Shown here one piece after another: positions 25,771 to 33,944 of a DNA stretch of 64,000 bases (its first letter is position 1; each line of letters starts with the position of its first letter). The DNA lies in assembly GCA_038363005.1 (NCBI GenBank), contig JBBQBI010000002.1, positions 62,001 through 126,000 on the forward strand. Reading direction: 5' to 3'. Both the position numbers and the translations under genes were made by a program. This stretch comes from JAKOWB01 sp038363005 (GTDB lineage: Bacteria; Pseudomonadota; Alphaproteobacteria; Kiloniellales; JACOMY01). The notes beneath the pieces were generated by a model that was not told the DNA's origin, searched no databases, and saw only the letters and a program-made list of their open reading frames with translations.

Positions 25771-26820
25771 CTACGCCGCCTGCTGCAGGCGGCGCAGGTC
25801 GGCCTGCGCCAGGATCTCCACCAGGGTCTCGAACTTCACTTCGGCCTGCCAGCCGAGCTGGCGGCGCGCCTTGCCGGGATCACCGCGCACCTCGTCGATG
25901 TCGAGCGGGCGATAGAGCCGTGGCGCCACCTCGATGATCAGACGGCCGCTGGCGCGGTCATAGGCGCGCGCCGCGGTGCCTTCGCCCTCCCACGTCAGGT
26001 CGAAGCCCAACGCGGCGGCGGCCAGGTCGACGAAATCCTTGACCGAATGCGCCCGGCCGGTGGCCAGCACATAGTCGTCGCCCTGCTCCTGTTGCAGCAT
26101 CAGCCACATGCCGAGCACGTAGTCCTCGGCGTAGCCCCAGTCGCGTCGTGCCGCCAGGTTGCCGAGCTCCAGCGTGTCGAGCAGCCCCAGGCGGATGCGC
26201 GCCAGGCCGTCGGTGATCTTGCGGGTGACGAACTCCGGACCGCGCAGCGGCGATTCGTGATTGAACAGGATGCCGGAGGAGGCATGCAGGCCATAGGCGT
26301 CGCGGTAGGTGACGGTGATCCAGTGGGCATAGAGCTTGGCCACGCCATAGGGGCTGACTGGATGGAAGGCGGTCGATTCGCGCTGCGGGATTTCGCCGGC
26401 GCGGCCGTACATCTCGGAGCTGGAGGCCTGGTAGTAGCGCGCCTCGGGCGCCCGGCGGCGTACTGCCTCGAGCAGGCGCGAGACGCCCAGCGCGTCGACG
26501 TTGCCGGTCTCCACCGGCTCGCCGAAGGAGCGGCTGACCTGCGACAGGCCGGCCAGGTTGTAGACCTCGTGCGGGCGAACCTCGTCGATCACGGTTTCCA
26601 CATCGGCGGCGTCCGCCAGGTCGAGTGGCCGCAGCTGCAGCTTGCCGGCGATACCCAGCGCCTCGAGCCGCCAGGGCTGCTGCGTGACCGCGCGCCGCGT
26701 GGTGCCCCAGACCTCATAGCCACGCTGCAGCAGCAGCCGCGCCAGGTAGGCACCGTCCTGCCCGGCGATGCCGGTGATCAGGGCCCGGCGGACCGGGCGT
26801 TGCGACAGGCGCTTGGCCAT
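25771..26820 (-). CDS. gmd: Second GDP-mannose 4,6-dehydratase
   Basis: A 349-residue Gmd paralogue. The NADP loop GIAGQDGAYL is at about 17-26, SSSEMYG near 133-139 and the catalytic Tyr158/Lys162 in SPYGVAK. The EMYGRAGEIPQRESTAFHP loop looks more like the Pseudomonas-type enzyme that feeds GDP-D-rhamnose than the copy at 496. No GDP-4-keto-6-deoxy-mannose reductase (rmd) or fcl lies beside it, so its product would be shared with another pathway. The ATG at 26820 overlaps the ArsC-like stop by one base; the open frame continues upstream but only as out-of-frame read-through. Confidence 0.92.
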   Translation of the reverse strand: MAKRLSQRPVRRALITGIAGQDGAYLARLLLQRGYEVWGTTRRAVTQQPWRLEALGIAGKLQLRPLDLADAADVETVIDEVRPHEVYNLAGLSQVSRSFGEPVETGNVDALGVSRLLEAVRRRAPEARYYQASSSEMYGRAGEIPQRESTAFHPVSPYGVAKLYAHWITVTYRDAYGLHASSGILFNHESPLRGPEFVTRKITDGLARIRLGLLDTLELGNLAARRDWGYAEDYVLGMWLMLQQEQGDDYVLATGRAHSVKDFVDLAAAALGFDLTWEGEGTAARAYDRASGRLIIEVAPRLYRPLDIDEVRGDPGKARRQLGWQAEVKFETLVEILAQADLRRLQQAA

Positions 26821-27182
26821 CAGAGCAGCGCCAGCACGGCTTCCGGCGGGCGGCCCAGCGCCGCCAGGATGCGTCCCGGGCCGGCGCTGCGCACCAGGAT
26901 CGGCCGCTCGATCAGGATCGGGTGCTCCACCATGGCCTGGATGAGCTGCTGGCGGGTCAACGCCGGATCGTCTAGGCCCAGGGCCTGGTAGGGTGCCTCC
27001 TGCTTGCGCATCAGTGCGCGCGGCTCGCGGTCCAGCGCCTCCAGGATCTGCTCCAGCGTCGCCGCGTCCGGCGGCGTCTCCAGGTAGCGTACGACGGTCG
27101 GCGTCACGCCGCGCGTTGCCAGCAGCGCCAGCGCGTCGCGCGATTTGCCGCAGCGCGGGTTGTGGTAGAAGGTCATTGTCAC
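26820..27182 (-). CDS. ArsC-family arsenate reductase-like protein
   Basis: A 120-residue thioredoxin-fold protein of the glutaredoxin-dependent ArsC/Spx family. The active-site Cys11 is in YHNPRCGKSRDAL. TVVRYLETPPDAATLEQIL and HPILIERPILV carry the conserved Arg and Pro residues. It could be a true arsenate reductase or a YffB-like family member; no other ars genes are nearby. GTG at 27182 is preferred because GGAGG lies 8 bases upstream; ATG at 27176 is an alternative. It is divergent from the rhodanese gene and coupled to gmd. Confidence 0.88.
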   Translation of the reverse strand: MTMTFYHNPRCGKSRDALALLATRGVTPTVVRYLETPPDAATLEQILEALDREPRALMRKQEAPYQALGLDDPALTRQQLIQAMVEHPILIERPILVRSAGPGRILAALGRPPEAVLALL

Positions 27183-27277
27183 GGCGCGCCCCTCCGTTGC
27201 CTTGTGGCTGCCCGGCAGCGCTTGTTAGCCTGCCCGTCGCACCGCCTGCAAGCCGTGCCCTCGCAAGGAGAACGACC

Positions 27278-27700
27278 ATGTCGCAAGACTACGCTGGCGA
27301 TCTACCGCCGACCGCAGCCTACGACCTGCTGCGTGATGAACCAACCGCCCAGCTGGTCGACGTCCGCACCGACGCGGAATGGACCTATGTCGGCATCCCG
27401 GACCTTGCCGCGGTCGGCCGCGCGCCGATCAAGCTGGCCTGGCAGATCTTCCCCACAATGCAGGTCAACCCGGCCTTCGTCGGCACGCTGGCCAGCCAGA
27501 TCGCCGACAAGTCGACGCCGCTGGTCTTCCTCTGCCGCTCGGGCGTGCGCAGCAAGGCGGCGGCGACGGCGATGACGGCGGCGGGCTATACGCGGGCCTA
27601 CAACATCGCCGATGGCTTCGAAGGCGGCCCCGACGGCGAGAAGCACCGCGGACGGATCAGCGGCTGGAAGGCCAGCGGCCTGCCCTGGCTGCAGGGCTGA
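27278..27700 (+). CDS. Rhodanese-like sulfurtransferase
   Basis: A 140-residue single rhodanese domain. QLVDVRTDAEWTYVGIPDL is the CH2A-type strand and Cys86 in FLCRSGVRSKAAA is the persulfide-carrying residue. AYNIADGFEG follows as in thiosulfate sulfurtransferases. ATG at 27278 has AAGGAG at 27265-27270. It is divergent from the ArsC-like gene and 13 bases upstream of the glycosyltransferase gene. Confidence 0.9.
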   Translation: MSQDYAGDLPPTAAYDLLRDEPTAQLVDVRTDAEWTYVGIPDLAAVGRAPIKLAWQIFPTMQVNPAFVGTLASQIADKSTPLVFLCRSGVRSKAAATAMTAAGYTRAYNIADGFEGGPDGEKHRGRISGWKASGLPWLQG

Positions 27701-27713
27701 GGGACGGCGCGCC

Positions 27714-28523
27714 GTGGCGCCAAAGGTCACCATCCTGATTCCCAACTACCGCACGCGGGACCTGACCTGTCTCTGCCTGCGGCTGCTGCGGCGTCACACC
27801 GACCCGGCCCTGGCGCGGGTGATGGTGATCGACAACGGCTCCGACGACGCCTCGCTCGACTATCTGCGGCGGGTCGACTGGATCGAGCTGGTGGAGCGGC
27901 GCCCGCCGCCGCAGGAGCCACCAGCCCTGGCGCATGGCCGGGCGCTCGACCTTGGGCTGGCGCGGGTGGCGACGCCCTATGTGCTGTCGCTGCACAGCGA
28001 CAGCTTTGTGCGCCGGGCCGACTGGCTGCCGCTGCTGCTGGGGCGCCTTGAGGCCGATCCCAGGATCGCCGGTGTCGGCGCCTGGAAGCAGGGCGAGCGC
28101 CCTGCCTGGCGCGAACACCTGAAGCACTGGGAACGCGCCATCGAAGTGCCGCTGCGTCGCCTGCTCGGGCGCGGTGCTGGCCGCGTCGAGGGCCAGGGCG
28201 ACAACTGGTATTACCTGCGCAGCCACTGCGCGCTCTATCGCACCCAACCGCTGCATGACTTCGGCCTGTCCTTCGTCGAGCAGGAGGCGCCGGTCGGCAA
28301 GTGGCTGCACCGGCGGCTGCTGGAGGCCGGCTGGCTTATGGACTTCGTGCCCATCCCGCTACTGGAGCGCTACCTCGTGCATGCCAACCGTGCCACCCAG
28401 GTGCTGAACCCGGAGATCGGCATCGCCACCCGCCACCGCCGCCGTGGCCTGCGCCGCCTGCAGCGCCTGATGGTGGAGCTGGAGGCGCCCCACCTGCTGG
28501 CCGACGCCACACTGGACCACTGA
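27714..28523 (+). CDS. Glycosyltransferase family 2 protein
   Basis: A 269-residue GT-A fold enzyme. VTILIPNYRTRDLTCLCLRLLRRH opens it, VMVIDNGSDDAS is the nucleotide-binding region, and the metal-binding acidic pair is probably in VLSLHSDSFVRRADWL. No membrane segment follows. The start is GTG at 27714, 13 bases after the rhodanese stop. The acceptor and donor are unknown. The nearby Gmd suggests a role with 6-deoxyhexose glycans, but the two are on opposite strands. Confidence 0.85.
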   Translation: MAPKVTILIPNYRTRDLTCLCLRLLRRHTDPALARVMVIDNGSDDASLDYLRRVDWIELVERRPPPQEPPALAHGRALDLGLARVATPYVLSLHSDSFVRRADWLPLLLGRLEADPRIAGVGAWKQGERPAWREHLKHWERAIEVPLRRLLGRGAGRVEGQGDNWYYLRSHCALYRTQPLHDFGLSFVEQEAPVGKWLHRRLLEAGWLMDFVPIPLLERYLVHANRATQVLNPEIGIATRHRRRGLRRLQRLMVELEAPHLLADATLDH

Positions 28524-28531
28524 GCCGCCAC

Positions 28532-30064
28532 ATGACCGACGATCTCGCCGCCCAGCGCGCGCAGCAGGAGGCTGTGGTCGCCTGGCTGCTGACCCTGGCG
28601 CCCGATGCCGAGCGTCTCGACACCCACGCCTCCACCGTCGTGCTGCTGGGCGAGCGCGCCTACAAGCTGAAGCGCGCGCTCGACCTCGGCTGGATGGATT
28701 TCTCCAGCCGCGACAAGCGCGAGGCGGTGTGCCGCAACGAACTGGCGATGAACCGCCGCACCGCGCCGGACCTCTATCTCGACGTCGTCGCCGTGACCCG
28801 CGCGGGTGTTGGCTACGCGTTGGGCGGGGCGGGCGAGGTGGTCGACTGGCTGCTGGTGATGCGTCGCTTCGACCAAGGCGAGCGCTTCGATCGCCTGTTG
28901 ACCGATGGACAGCTGGACGAGGCCCTGCTGCTGCGCCTGGCCGACCGCATCGCCGACTTCCACGCGGCGGCCGAGCGGAGCGCCAGCGGCGGCGGCCGTG
29001 GCCTGGCGGCCCGCGTCGCGGCGGAGAACGCGCAGGACCTGGCCAGGGCGCCGGATGTCGTGCCGCCGGCGCTTGCCCAGCCGCTGGCGGAGCATACCCA
29101 GGCGATGGTGGAGCGCCAGGGCGCGCTGCTGGAGACGCGCCGCGCCGCCGGCTTCGTGCGGCGCTGCCACGGCGACCTGCACCTGGCCAACATTGTGCGC
29201 TGGCAGGGCGAGCCGACGCTCTATGACTGCATCGAATTCAACGAGGACTTCGTCACCATCGACCTGCTCTATGACCTCGCCTTCCTGCTGATGGACCTGG
29301 AGCGCTACGGTCGCCGCGACGCCGCCAACCTGGTGTTGAACCGCTGGCTCACCGATCCGGCGCAGCTGCCCGGCCTGGCCGCGCTGCCGCTGTTCCTGTC
29401 GCTGCGCGCCGGCGTGCGCGCCAAGGTGGCGGCGCTGGCGGTGGCCGAGGTGCCAGCCGACCAGCGTGCCGCGCTGACTGAGGAGGCACGCGACTATGCC
29501 AGCCGCGCGCTGGCCTACCTGGATCCGCCGCCGCCGCGGCTGGTCGCTGTCGGTGGCCTGTCGGGCAGCGGCAAGTCGAGCCTGGCGCGCGCGCTGGCGC
29601 CAGCGCTGGGGGCGGCGCCCGGGGCGCTGCTGATCCGCAGCGACGTGATCCGCAAGCGGCTGTTCGGCGTCGCGCCGGAGGTGCGGCTGCCGGCGGAAGC
29701 CTATACGGCCGACTGGCACCAGAAGGTGGCCGCCGCCATGCAGGAGCAGGGCCGCGCCGCGCTGGCCGCCGGCCAGGCGGTGATCCTCGACGCGGTGCAC
29801 AGTCATCCCGACGGCCGCGCCGCCGCCGAGGCCCTGGCGCGCGATGCCGGCGTGCCATTTGCCGGCTTCTGGCTCGACGCCCCGGCCGAGGCGCTGGTGG
29901 CACGCGTCGCCGCGCGGCAGGGCGATGCCTCCGACGCCACCGTCGAGGTGGTGCGCCGCCAGCTCGCCGGCGGCCCGCCACAGGACCACGGCTGGCGCAG
30001 CCTGGACGCCGGCGCCGAGCTGGCGACCGTAGTGGCCGAGGCCAGGCAGGCGCTGAGCCTGTAG
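28532..30064 (+). CDS. Fused aminoglycoside-phosphotransferase-like and P-loop kinase protein
   Basis: A 510-residue two-domain protein. Residues about 1-330 form a phosphotransferase (APH-like) fold with YKLKRALDLGWMDFSSRDKR and the catalytic loop CHGDLHLANIVRW, followed by YDCIEFNEDFVTIDLLYDLAFLLMDL. Residues about 340-510 form a zeta-toxin/gluconate-kinase-like P-loop NTPase with Walker A GLSGSGKSSLA and LIRSDVIRKRLFGV. COG0645/COG2187 fusions of this layout are common in proteobacteria and have no settled function. ATG at 28532 lies 8 bases after the glycosyltransferase stop. Confidence 0.87.
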   Translation: MTDDLAAQRAQQEAVVAWLLTLAPDAERLDTHASTVVLLGERAYKLKRALDLGWMDFSSRDKREAVCRNELAMNRRTAPDLYLDVVAVTRAGVGYALGGAGEVVDWLLVMRRFDQGERFDRLLTDGQLDEALLLRLADRIADFHAAAERSASGGGRGLAARVAAENAQDLARAPDVVPPALAQPLAEHTQAMVERQGALLETRRAAGFVRRCHGDLHLANIVRWQGEPTLYDCIEFNEDFVTIDLLYDLAFLLMDLERYGRRDAANLVLNRWLTDPAQLPGLAALPLFLSLRAGVRAKVAALAVAEVPADQRAALTEEARDYASRALAYLDPPPPRLVAVGGLSGSGKSSLARALAPALGAAPGALLIRSDVIRKRLFGVAPEVRLPAEAYTADWHQKVAAAMQEQGRAALAAGQAVILDAVHSHPDGRAAAEALARDAGVPFAGFWLDAPAEALVARVAARQGDASDATVEVVRRQLAGGPPQDHGWRSLDAGAELATVVAEARQALSL

Positions 30065-30111
30065 ACTGTCCTTTTCCCCGGGGAGCTGGGGAACGAACGG
30101 GGAGACCGACC

Positions 30112-30531
30112 ATGCGCCTGATTCTTGCCACCCTGCTGCTCACCCTGGCCAGTCCGGCGCTGGCCGGTGACCTGATCGTCTTCGACGATGCCACCCGCGA
30201 CATCTTCGTGCCGGCGCCGGGCGGCGCCCAAGAGCCCGGCGCGCAAATCGTCTGGAACTCGCTGCTGACCGATGCGGGCGGTGCCTCGCTGGGCGACAGC
30301 GCCGGTCAGTGCGTGCGGATCGATGCCGCCGGTGCCTTCCTCTGCACCACGATCTTCTATCTGAAGGACGGCGTGCTGGTGCTGACCGGCCGGCAGGAGG
30401 TCGAGCCCAAGCCGTCGCGCTGGATCATCAGCGGCGGCAGCGGTGCCTTTGCCGGCGCGCGCGGCGAGGCCAGCGCCATCCCGGTCGAGAACCGCGCCCG
30501 CTTCAAATACACCGTGAAGTTCGCCGACTAG
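30112..30531 (+). CDS. Secreted allene-oxide-cyclase-barrel-like protein
   Basis: A 139-residue protein with a signal peptide (MRLILATLLLTLASPALAG, cleavage near residue 18). The mature part has beta-strands and the phrase IISGGSGAFAGARGEASAIPVE, which resembles the GGTGxFxxARG motif of dirigent/allene oxide cyclase barrels. GQCVRIDAAGAFLCTTIFYL contributes two Cys. A lipophilic ligand is possible but not shown. Its stop shares CTAG with the stop of the convergent permease. Confidence 0.72.
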   Translation: MRLILATLLLTLASPALAGDLIVFDDATRDIFVPAPGGAQEPGAQIVWNSLLTDAGGASLGDSAGQCVRIDAAGAFLCTTIFYLKDGVLVLTGRQEVEPKPSRWIISGGSGAFAGARGEASAIPVENRARFKYTVKFAD

Positions 30532-31739
30532 AGGCGTCCGGCCAGTTCCCAGGCCAGCAGTCCGCCGGTCGCCAGCAGCGCCAGTAGCGGCCAGACGCGC
30601 CGACTCCAAGGCCGGCCTTCGCGCGCCTGGATGCGCAGCAGCGCGGCGGACACCATCGAGAAGGTCAGCAGCGTGATCAGCGAGGTGGCTTCGGCCAGCG
30701 CCGCCAGCGGCAGCCAGAGGGCGCCCAGCAGCGCCACCAGCACCACCAGCAACGTCGCCACCAACGGGGTCTGACGCCGCCGGCCGACGCGCCCCAGCAC
30801 CGCCGGCAGGCTGCCCTGCGCAGCCAGCCCATAGAGCACGCGCGAGCCCAGGATCAGCATGGCCAGCACGCCGTTCACCGTGGCGAAGATGCCGATGGCG
30901 CCGAGCAGCCAGCCGGGCCCGCCGGCCCTCTCCCAGATCAGCGCCAGCGGCGCCGCGTGGGCCGCCAGTTCGGCTGGCGGCACGGCCTGCACCGCGACCA
31001 CCGCCAGCGCGACATAGAACAGCGTGGTCACCGCCAGGGTCAGCGCGATGGCACGCGGCAAGGCGCGCTCCGGCGCCTTCACCTCCTCGGCCATGTTCAC
31101 CATGTGCTCGAAGCCGACGAAGGCGAAAAAGGCGATCAGCGTGCCGGCCAGGATCGGGTCGAGGTCGGCCAGCGATTCCGGCAGCAGCGCCGCCGCGTCG
31201 CCGCCCTGCCGGTCCAGCAGCAGCAGGCCGGCACCCAGTACCAGGACCAGCCCGCCGACCTCGATCAGTGTGCAGAGGCCGGCGGCCCGCGCCGAGGCCT
31301 CGACCCCCCAGGCTGCCAACCCGCCCAGCAGGCCCAGCAGCAGCACCAGCAGCAGCCAGTCCGGCAGGTCCAGGAACAGCGACAGGTAGCCGGCGGCACC
31401 GCGCGCGATGGCGGCGGCGGAGATGATCGCGGTGGCCAGCACCAGCAGGCCGACGGCCAGGCTCAAGGCCCGGTTGCGAAAGGCGACCAGGACGAAATGC
31501 GCCTCGCCTGCGCTGCGCGGATGGCGCCGGCTGAGGCCGGCGTAACTCGCCGCCGCCAGGCCGGCCAGCAGGGCAGCCAGCAGGAAGGACCAGGGGGCCA
31601 GGGCGCCGGCGCGCCCGGCGATGGCACCGATCAGCACATAGATGCCGGCGCCGATGGTGGTGCCGAGGCCATAGAGCGTCAGCAGGCCGAGGCCGAGGCT
31701 GCGCTTGAGGGCTGGCGTGGGGAGGCTCTGGGCGGTCAT
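30528..31739 (-). CDS. APC-family amino acid permease
   Basis: A 403-residue transporter with about 12 predicted helices. GLLTLYGLGTTIGAGIYVLIGAIAGRAG at the N-terminus is the unwound helix-1 region (GxG), and FFAFVGFEHMVNMAEEVKAPERALPRAI is the conserved helix-6 region and following loop. It is slightly shorter than most CAT/YfnA-type members and lacks a long C-terminal tail. The substrate is unknown. Its stop overlaps that of the upstream convergent gene. Confidence 0.88.
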   Translation of the reverse strand: MTAQSLPTPALKRSLGLGLLTLYGLGTTIGAGIYVLIGAIAGRAGALAPWSFLLAALLAGLAAASYAGLSRRHPRSAGEAHFVLVAFRNRALSLAVGLLVLATAIISAAAIARGAAGYLSLFLDLPDWLLLVLLLGLLGGLAAWGVEASARAAGLCTLIEVGGLVLVLGAGLLLLDRQGGDAAALLPESLADLDPILAGTLIAFFAFVGFEHMVNMAEEVKAPERALPRAIALTLAVTTLFYVALAVVAVQAVPPAELAAHAAPLALIWERAGGPGWLLGAIGIFATVNGVLAMLILGSRVLYGLAAQGSLPAVLGRVGRRRQTPLVATLLVVLVALLGALWLPLAALAEATSLITLLTFSMVSAALLRIQAREGRPWSRRVWPLLALLATGGLLAWELAGRL

Positions 31740-31788
31740 GGGGCCAAGCTAGGCCGCCACCGCCGCCGGTGCCTTGACCTGGGTCAGG

Positions 31789-32421
31789 TCATTCGGCGGC
31801 GTACTGCGCCACCTTGGCCGCCAGCTTGGACAGCAGGACGTCCAGCCCGCTGGTCTTCAGCACCGAGGTGTACTCCGAGCGCTTGGTCGCCAGCTCGCTG
31901 ACCGTGCCGTTGTAGAACAGGTCGACGGCCTTCCAGGTGCCGTCGCTGCCCTTCTGCAGCAGATAGGCGATTTTCAGCGGGTCGCGCCCGGGCACCGTCA
32001 GGGTGGTTTCGACGAAGCGGCGGTCCTGCGGCGCCTCGCGCGTGGCGGTTATGACAAAGGCCGCGCCGGGCTTCGACTTGAAGCGGCTGGCAGCGGCGGC
32101 GACGCTGACCTTGCCGAACAGCGCGGCATAGTGCGCCTGGTCCTCTGGCTTGAAGCCGGCCCAATACTTTCCGGCCGCCAGCTGCGCCATGAAGGGGTAA
32201 TCGAACGCGATGTTCATCATCGGTTCCAGCAGGGCCAGGCGGTCCTCGAAGGTGGCGCCGACCGGGCCGTTCATCGCCGCCTGCAGGCCGTCGTCCAGGG
32301 TCTGGATCACCGCCTGGGCGGCGTCGCTGTCGGCCTGCGCGGCCGGGTCAGCCGCCCCGGCGGCGCTGGCGAAGGCTGGCAGTACCAGGAGGAACAGCAG
32401 GGCTTTCAACGTATTGGTCAC
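31789..32421 (-). CDS. hpnM: HpnM / MlaC-Ttg2D family periplasmic protein
   Basis: A 210-residue protein with a signal peptide (cleavage near residue 23) and a MlaC-type lipid-binding fold: NIAFDYPFMAQLAAGKYWAGFKPEDQAHYAALFGK, then FVETTLTVPGRDPLKIAYLLQKGSDGTWKAVDLFYNGTVSELATKRSEYTSVL. MlaC shuttles phospholipids across the periplasm; HpnM is the version linked to hopanoid genes, probably carrying hopanoids to the outer membrane. The divergent hpnH neighbour supports HpnM. The start is GTG at 32421 with GAGGG about 10 bases upstream. Confidence 0.82.
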   Translation of the reverse strand: MTNTLKALLFLLVLPAFASAAGAADPAAQADSDAAQAVIQTLDDGLQAAMNGPVGATFEDRLALLEPMMNIAFDYPFMAQLAAGKYWAGFKPEDQAHYAALFGKVSVAAAASRFKSKPGAAFVITATREAPQDRRFVETTLTVPGRDPLKIAYLLQKGSDGTWKAVDLFYNGTVSELATKRSEYTSVLKTSGLDVLLSKLAAKVAQYAAE

Positions 32422-32645
32422 GGCAGCTTTACCCTCTTCCGCTTTGACAGGAGGCCCCCCGCCATGGCACTCAGGTTTACGCTAGGTGGGTCGGAAACGT
32501 GCCTGCCGCAAGACAAAGACCATCCCGCGCCGGACGAGGGCGAAGGGAACCGGTCGTGGTGTGGGGACACCAGCGCTGGGAGCGACGAGGTGGCAAGGCG
32601 TGCCGCCAGTGTGCAGAAGCGTGTCAAATCAGGACCAGTAGCAGC

Positions 32646-33809
32646 ATGCCCGTACCCTTGATCCAGCAGCTCCGCGTCGGCGGCTACATCATGAAGCAGC
32701 GGTTGAAGCGCCGGGAGCGCTACCCGCTGGTGCTGATGCTGGAGCCGCTGTTCCGCTGCAACCTGGCCTGCCCGGGCTGCGGCAAGATCGACTATCCCAA
32801 GGAGATCCTGGATCGCCGCCTGTCGGTCGAGGAATGCCTGCAGGCAGCGCGTGAGTGCGGCGCCCCCATGGTGGCGATCCCCGGCGGCGAGCCGCTGATC
32901 CATCGCGAAATGCCGCAGATCGTCGAGGCGCTGGTCAAGGACAAGCGCTTCGTCATCCTCTGCACCAACGCGTTGCTGCTGGAAAAGCGCCTGCCGGAAT
33001 TCAAGCCGTCGCAGTACTTCACCTGGTCGGTGCACCTCGACGGGCTGGAGCCGGAGCACGACAAGTCGGTCGACCAGAAGGGCGTCTATCAGCGCTGCAT
33101 CAGCGCGATGAAGGCGGCGCTGAAGATGGGCTTCCGCGTCAACGTCAACTGCACGCTGTTCAACAACGCCGAGCCGCACCGCGTCGCCCAGTTCATGGAC
33201 ACCATGCGCGACCTCGGCATCGAGGGCGTGACCATCTCGCCGGGCTATGCCTACGAGCGCGCGCCCGACCAGTCGCACTTCCTCAACCGCCAGACCACGA
33301 AGAACATCTTCCGCGAGATCTTCGCCGCCGGTAAGGGCAAGAAGTGGAAGTTCACGCAGTCGAGCCTGTTCCTCGACTTCCTGGCCGGCAACCAGACCTA
33401 TCACTGCACGCCCTGGTCCAACCCGACCCGCAACGTCTTCGGCTGGCAGCGCCCCTGCTACCTGCTGAACGAGGGCTACGCCAAGTCCTTCACCGAGCTG
33501 ATGGAGACCACCGACTGGCCCTCCTACGGCACCGGCAACTACGAAAAGTGCGCCGACTGCATGGTGCACTGCGGCTACGAGGGCACGGCGGTCACCGACA
33601 CCATGAAGAAGCCCTGGAAGGCGCTGAGGGTCGCGCTGGGCGGCATCCGCACCACCGGCCCCATGGCGCCCGAGATCGCCATGGACAAGGCCCGCCCGGC
33701 GCAGTTCGTCTTCGACAAGCTGGTCTCCGGCGCGGTCAAGGAACTGCACGACAGCGGCAAGGTCAGCCGCCCTGGCGACCGCAAGGCGGCGCGGCCGGCG
33801 GCGGAGTAG
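32646..33809 (+). CDS. hpnH: Adenosyl-hopene transferase HpnH (radical SAM)
   Basis: A 387-residue radical SAM enzyme that joins the adenosyl radical to diploptene, the first step of extended (C35) hopanoids. The 4Fe-4S cysteines are Cys38, Cys42 and Cys45 (CNLACPGC). GYIMKQRLKRRERYPLVLMLEPLFRC, IPGGEPLIHREM and WSVHLDGLEPEHDKSVD are typical of HpnH. A C-terminal Cys-rich part (YEKCADCMVHCGYEGTAV) follows the barrel. Length is normal. It is divergent from hpnM with 224 bases between the starts. Confidence 0.96.
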   Translation: MPVPLIQQLRVGGYIMKQRLKRRERYPLVLMLEPLFRCNLACPGCGKIDYPKEILDRRLSVEECLQAARECGAPMVAIPGGEPLIHREMPQIVEALVKDKRFVILCTNALLLEKRLPEFKPSQYFTWSVHLDGLEPEHDKSVDQKGVYQRCISAMKAALKMGFRVNVNCTLFNNAEPHRVAQFMDTMRDLGIEGVTISPGYAYERAPDQSHFLNRQTTKNIFREIFAAGKGKKWKFTQSSLFLDFLAGNQTYHCTPWSNPTRNVFGWQRPCYLLNEGYAKSFTELMETTDWPSYGTGNYEKCADCMVHCGYEGTAVTDTMKKPWKALRVALGGIRTTGPMAPEIAMDKARPAQFVFDKLVSGAVKELHDSGKVSRPGDRKAARPAAE

Positions 33810-33848
33810 CAGTCTGCTGCCTGTCCCTCCGGGAAAGGCAGTTCCGCC

Positions 33849-33934
33849 GTCACCCTCGGGCTTGTCCCGAGGGTCCATTCAGCCACCTGCGCCGGCCTTG
33901 CCATGGATGCTCGGAACAAGTCCGAGCATGACGA
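33849..33934. repeat. Inverted pair of palindromes, second repeat family
   Basis: Two 23-base hairpins face each other: ACCCTCGGG-CTTGT-CCCGAGGGT (33852-33874) and ATGCTCGGA-ACAAG-TCCGAGCAT (33907-33929), each a perfect 9-base stem. Their 5-base loops are reverse complements, and the outer edges CGTCA/TGACG (33847 and 33930) match too. Short elements of this kind are dispersed in many alphaproteobacteria. It lies between convergent hpnH and hpnG and may end both transcripts. Confidence 0.75.
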
Positions 33935-33944
33935 TGGTGGGGTG

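Noticed and set aside
25771..27279. An apparent fusion of the ArsC-like protein with Gmd in one frame
   Set aside because: The upstream frame is a shifted reading of the ArsC gene; Gmd has its own ATG at 26820 that overlaps the ArsC stop by one base.
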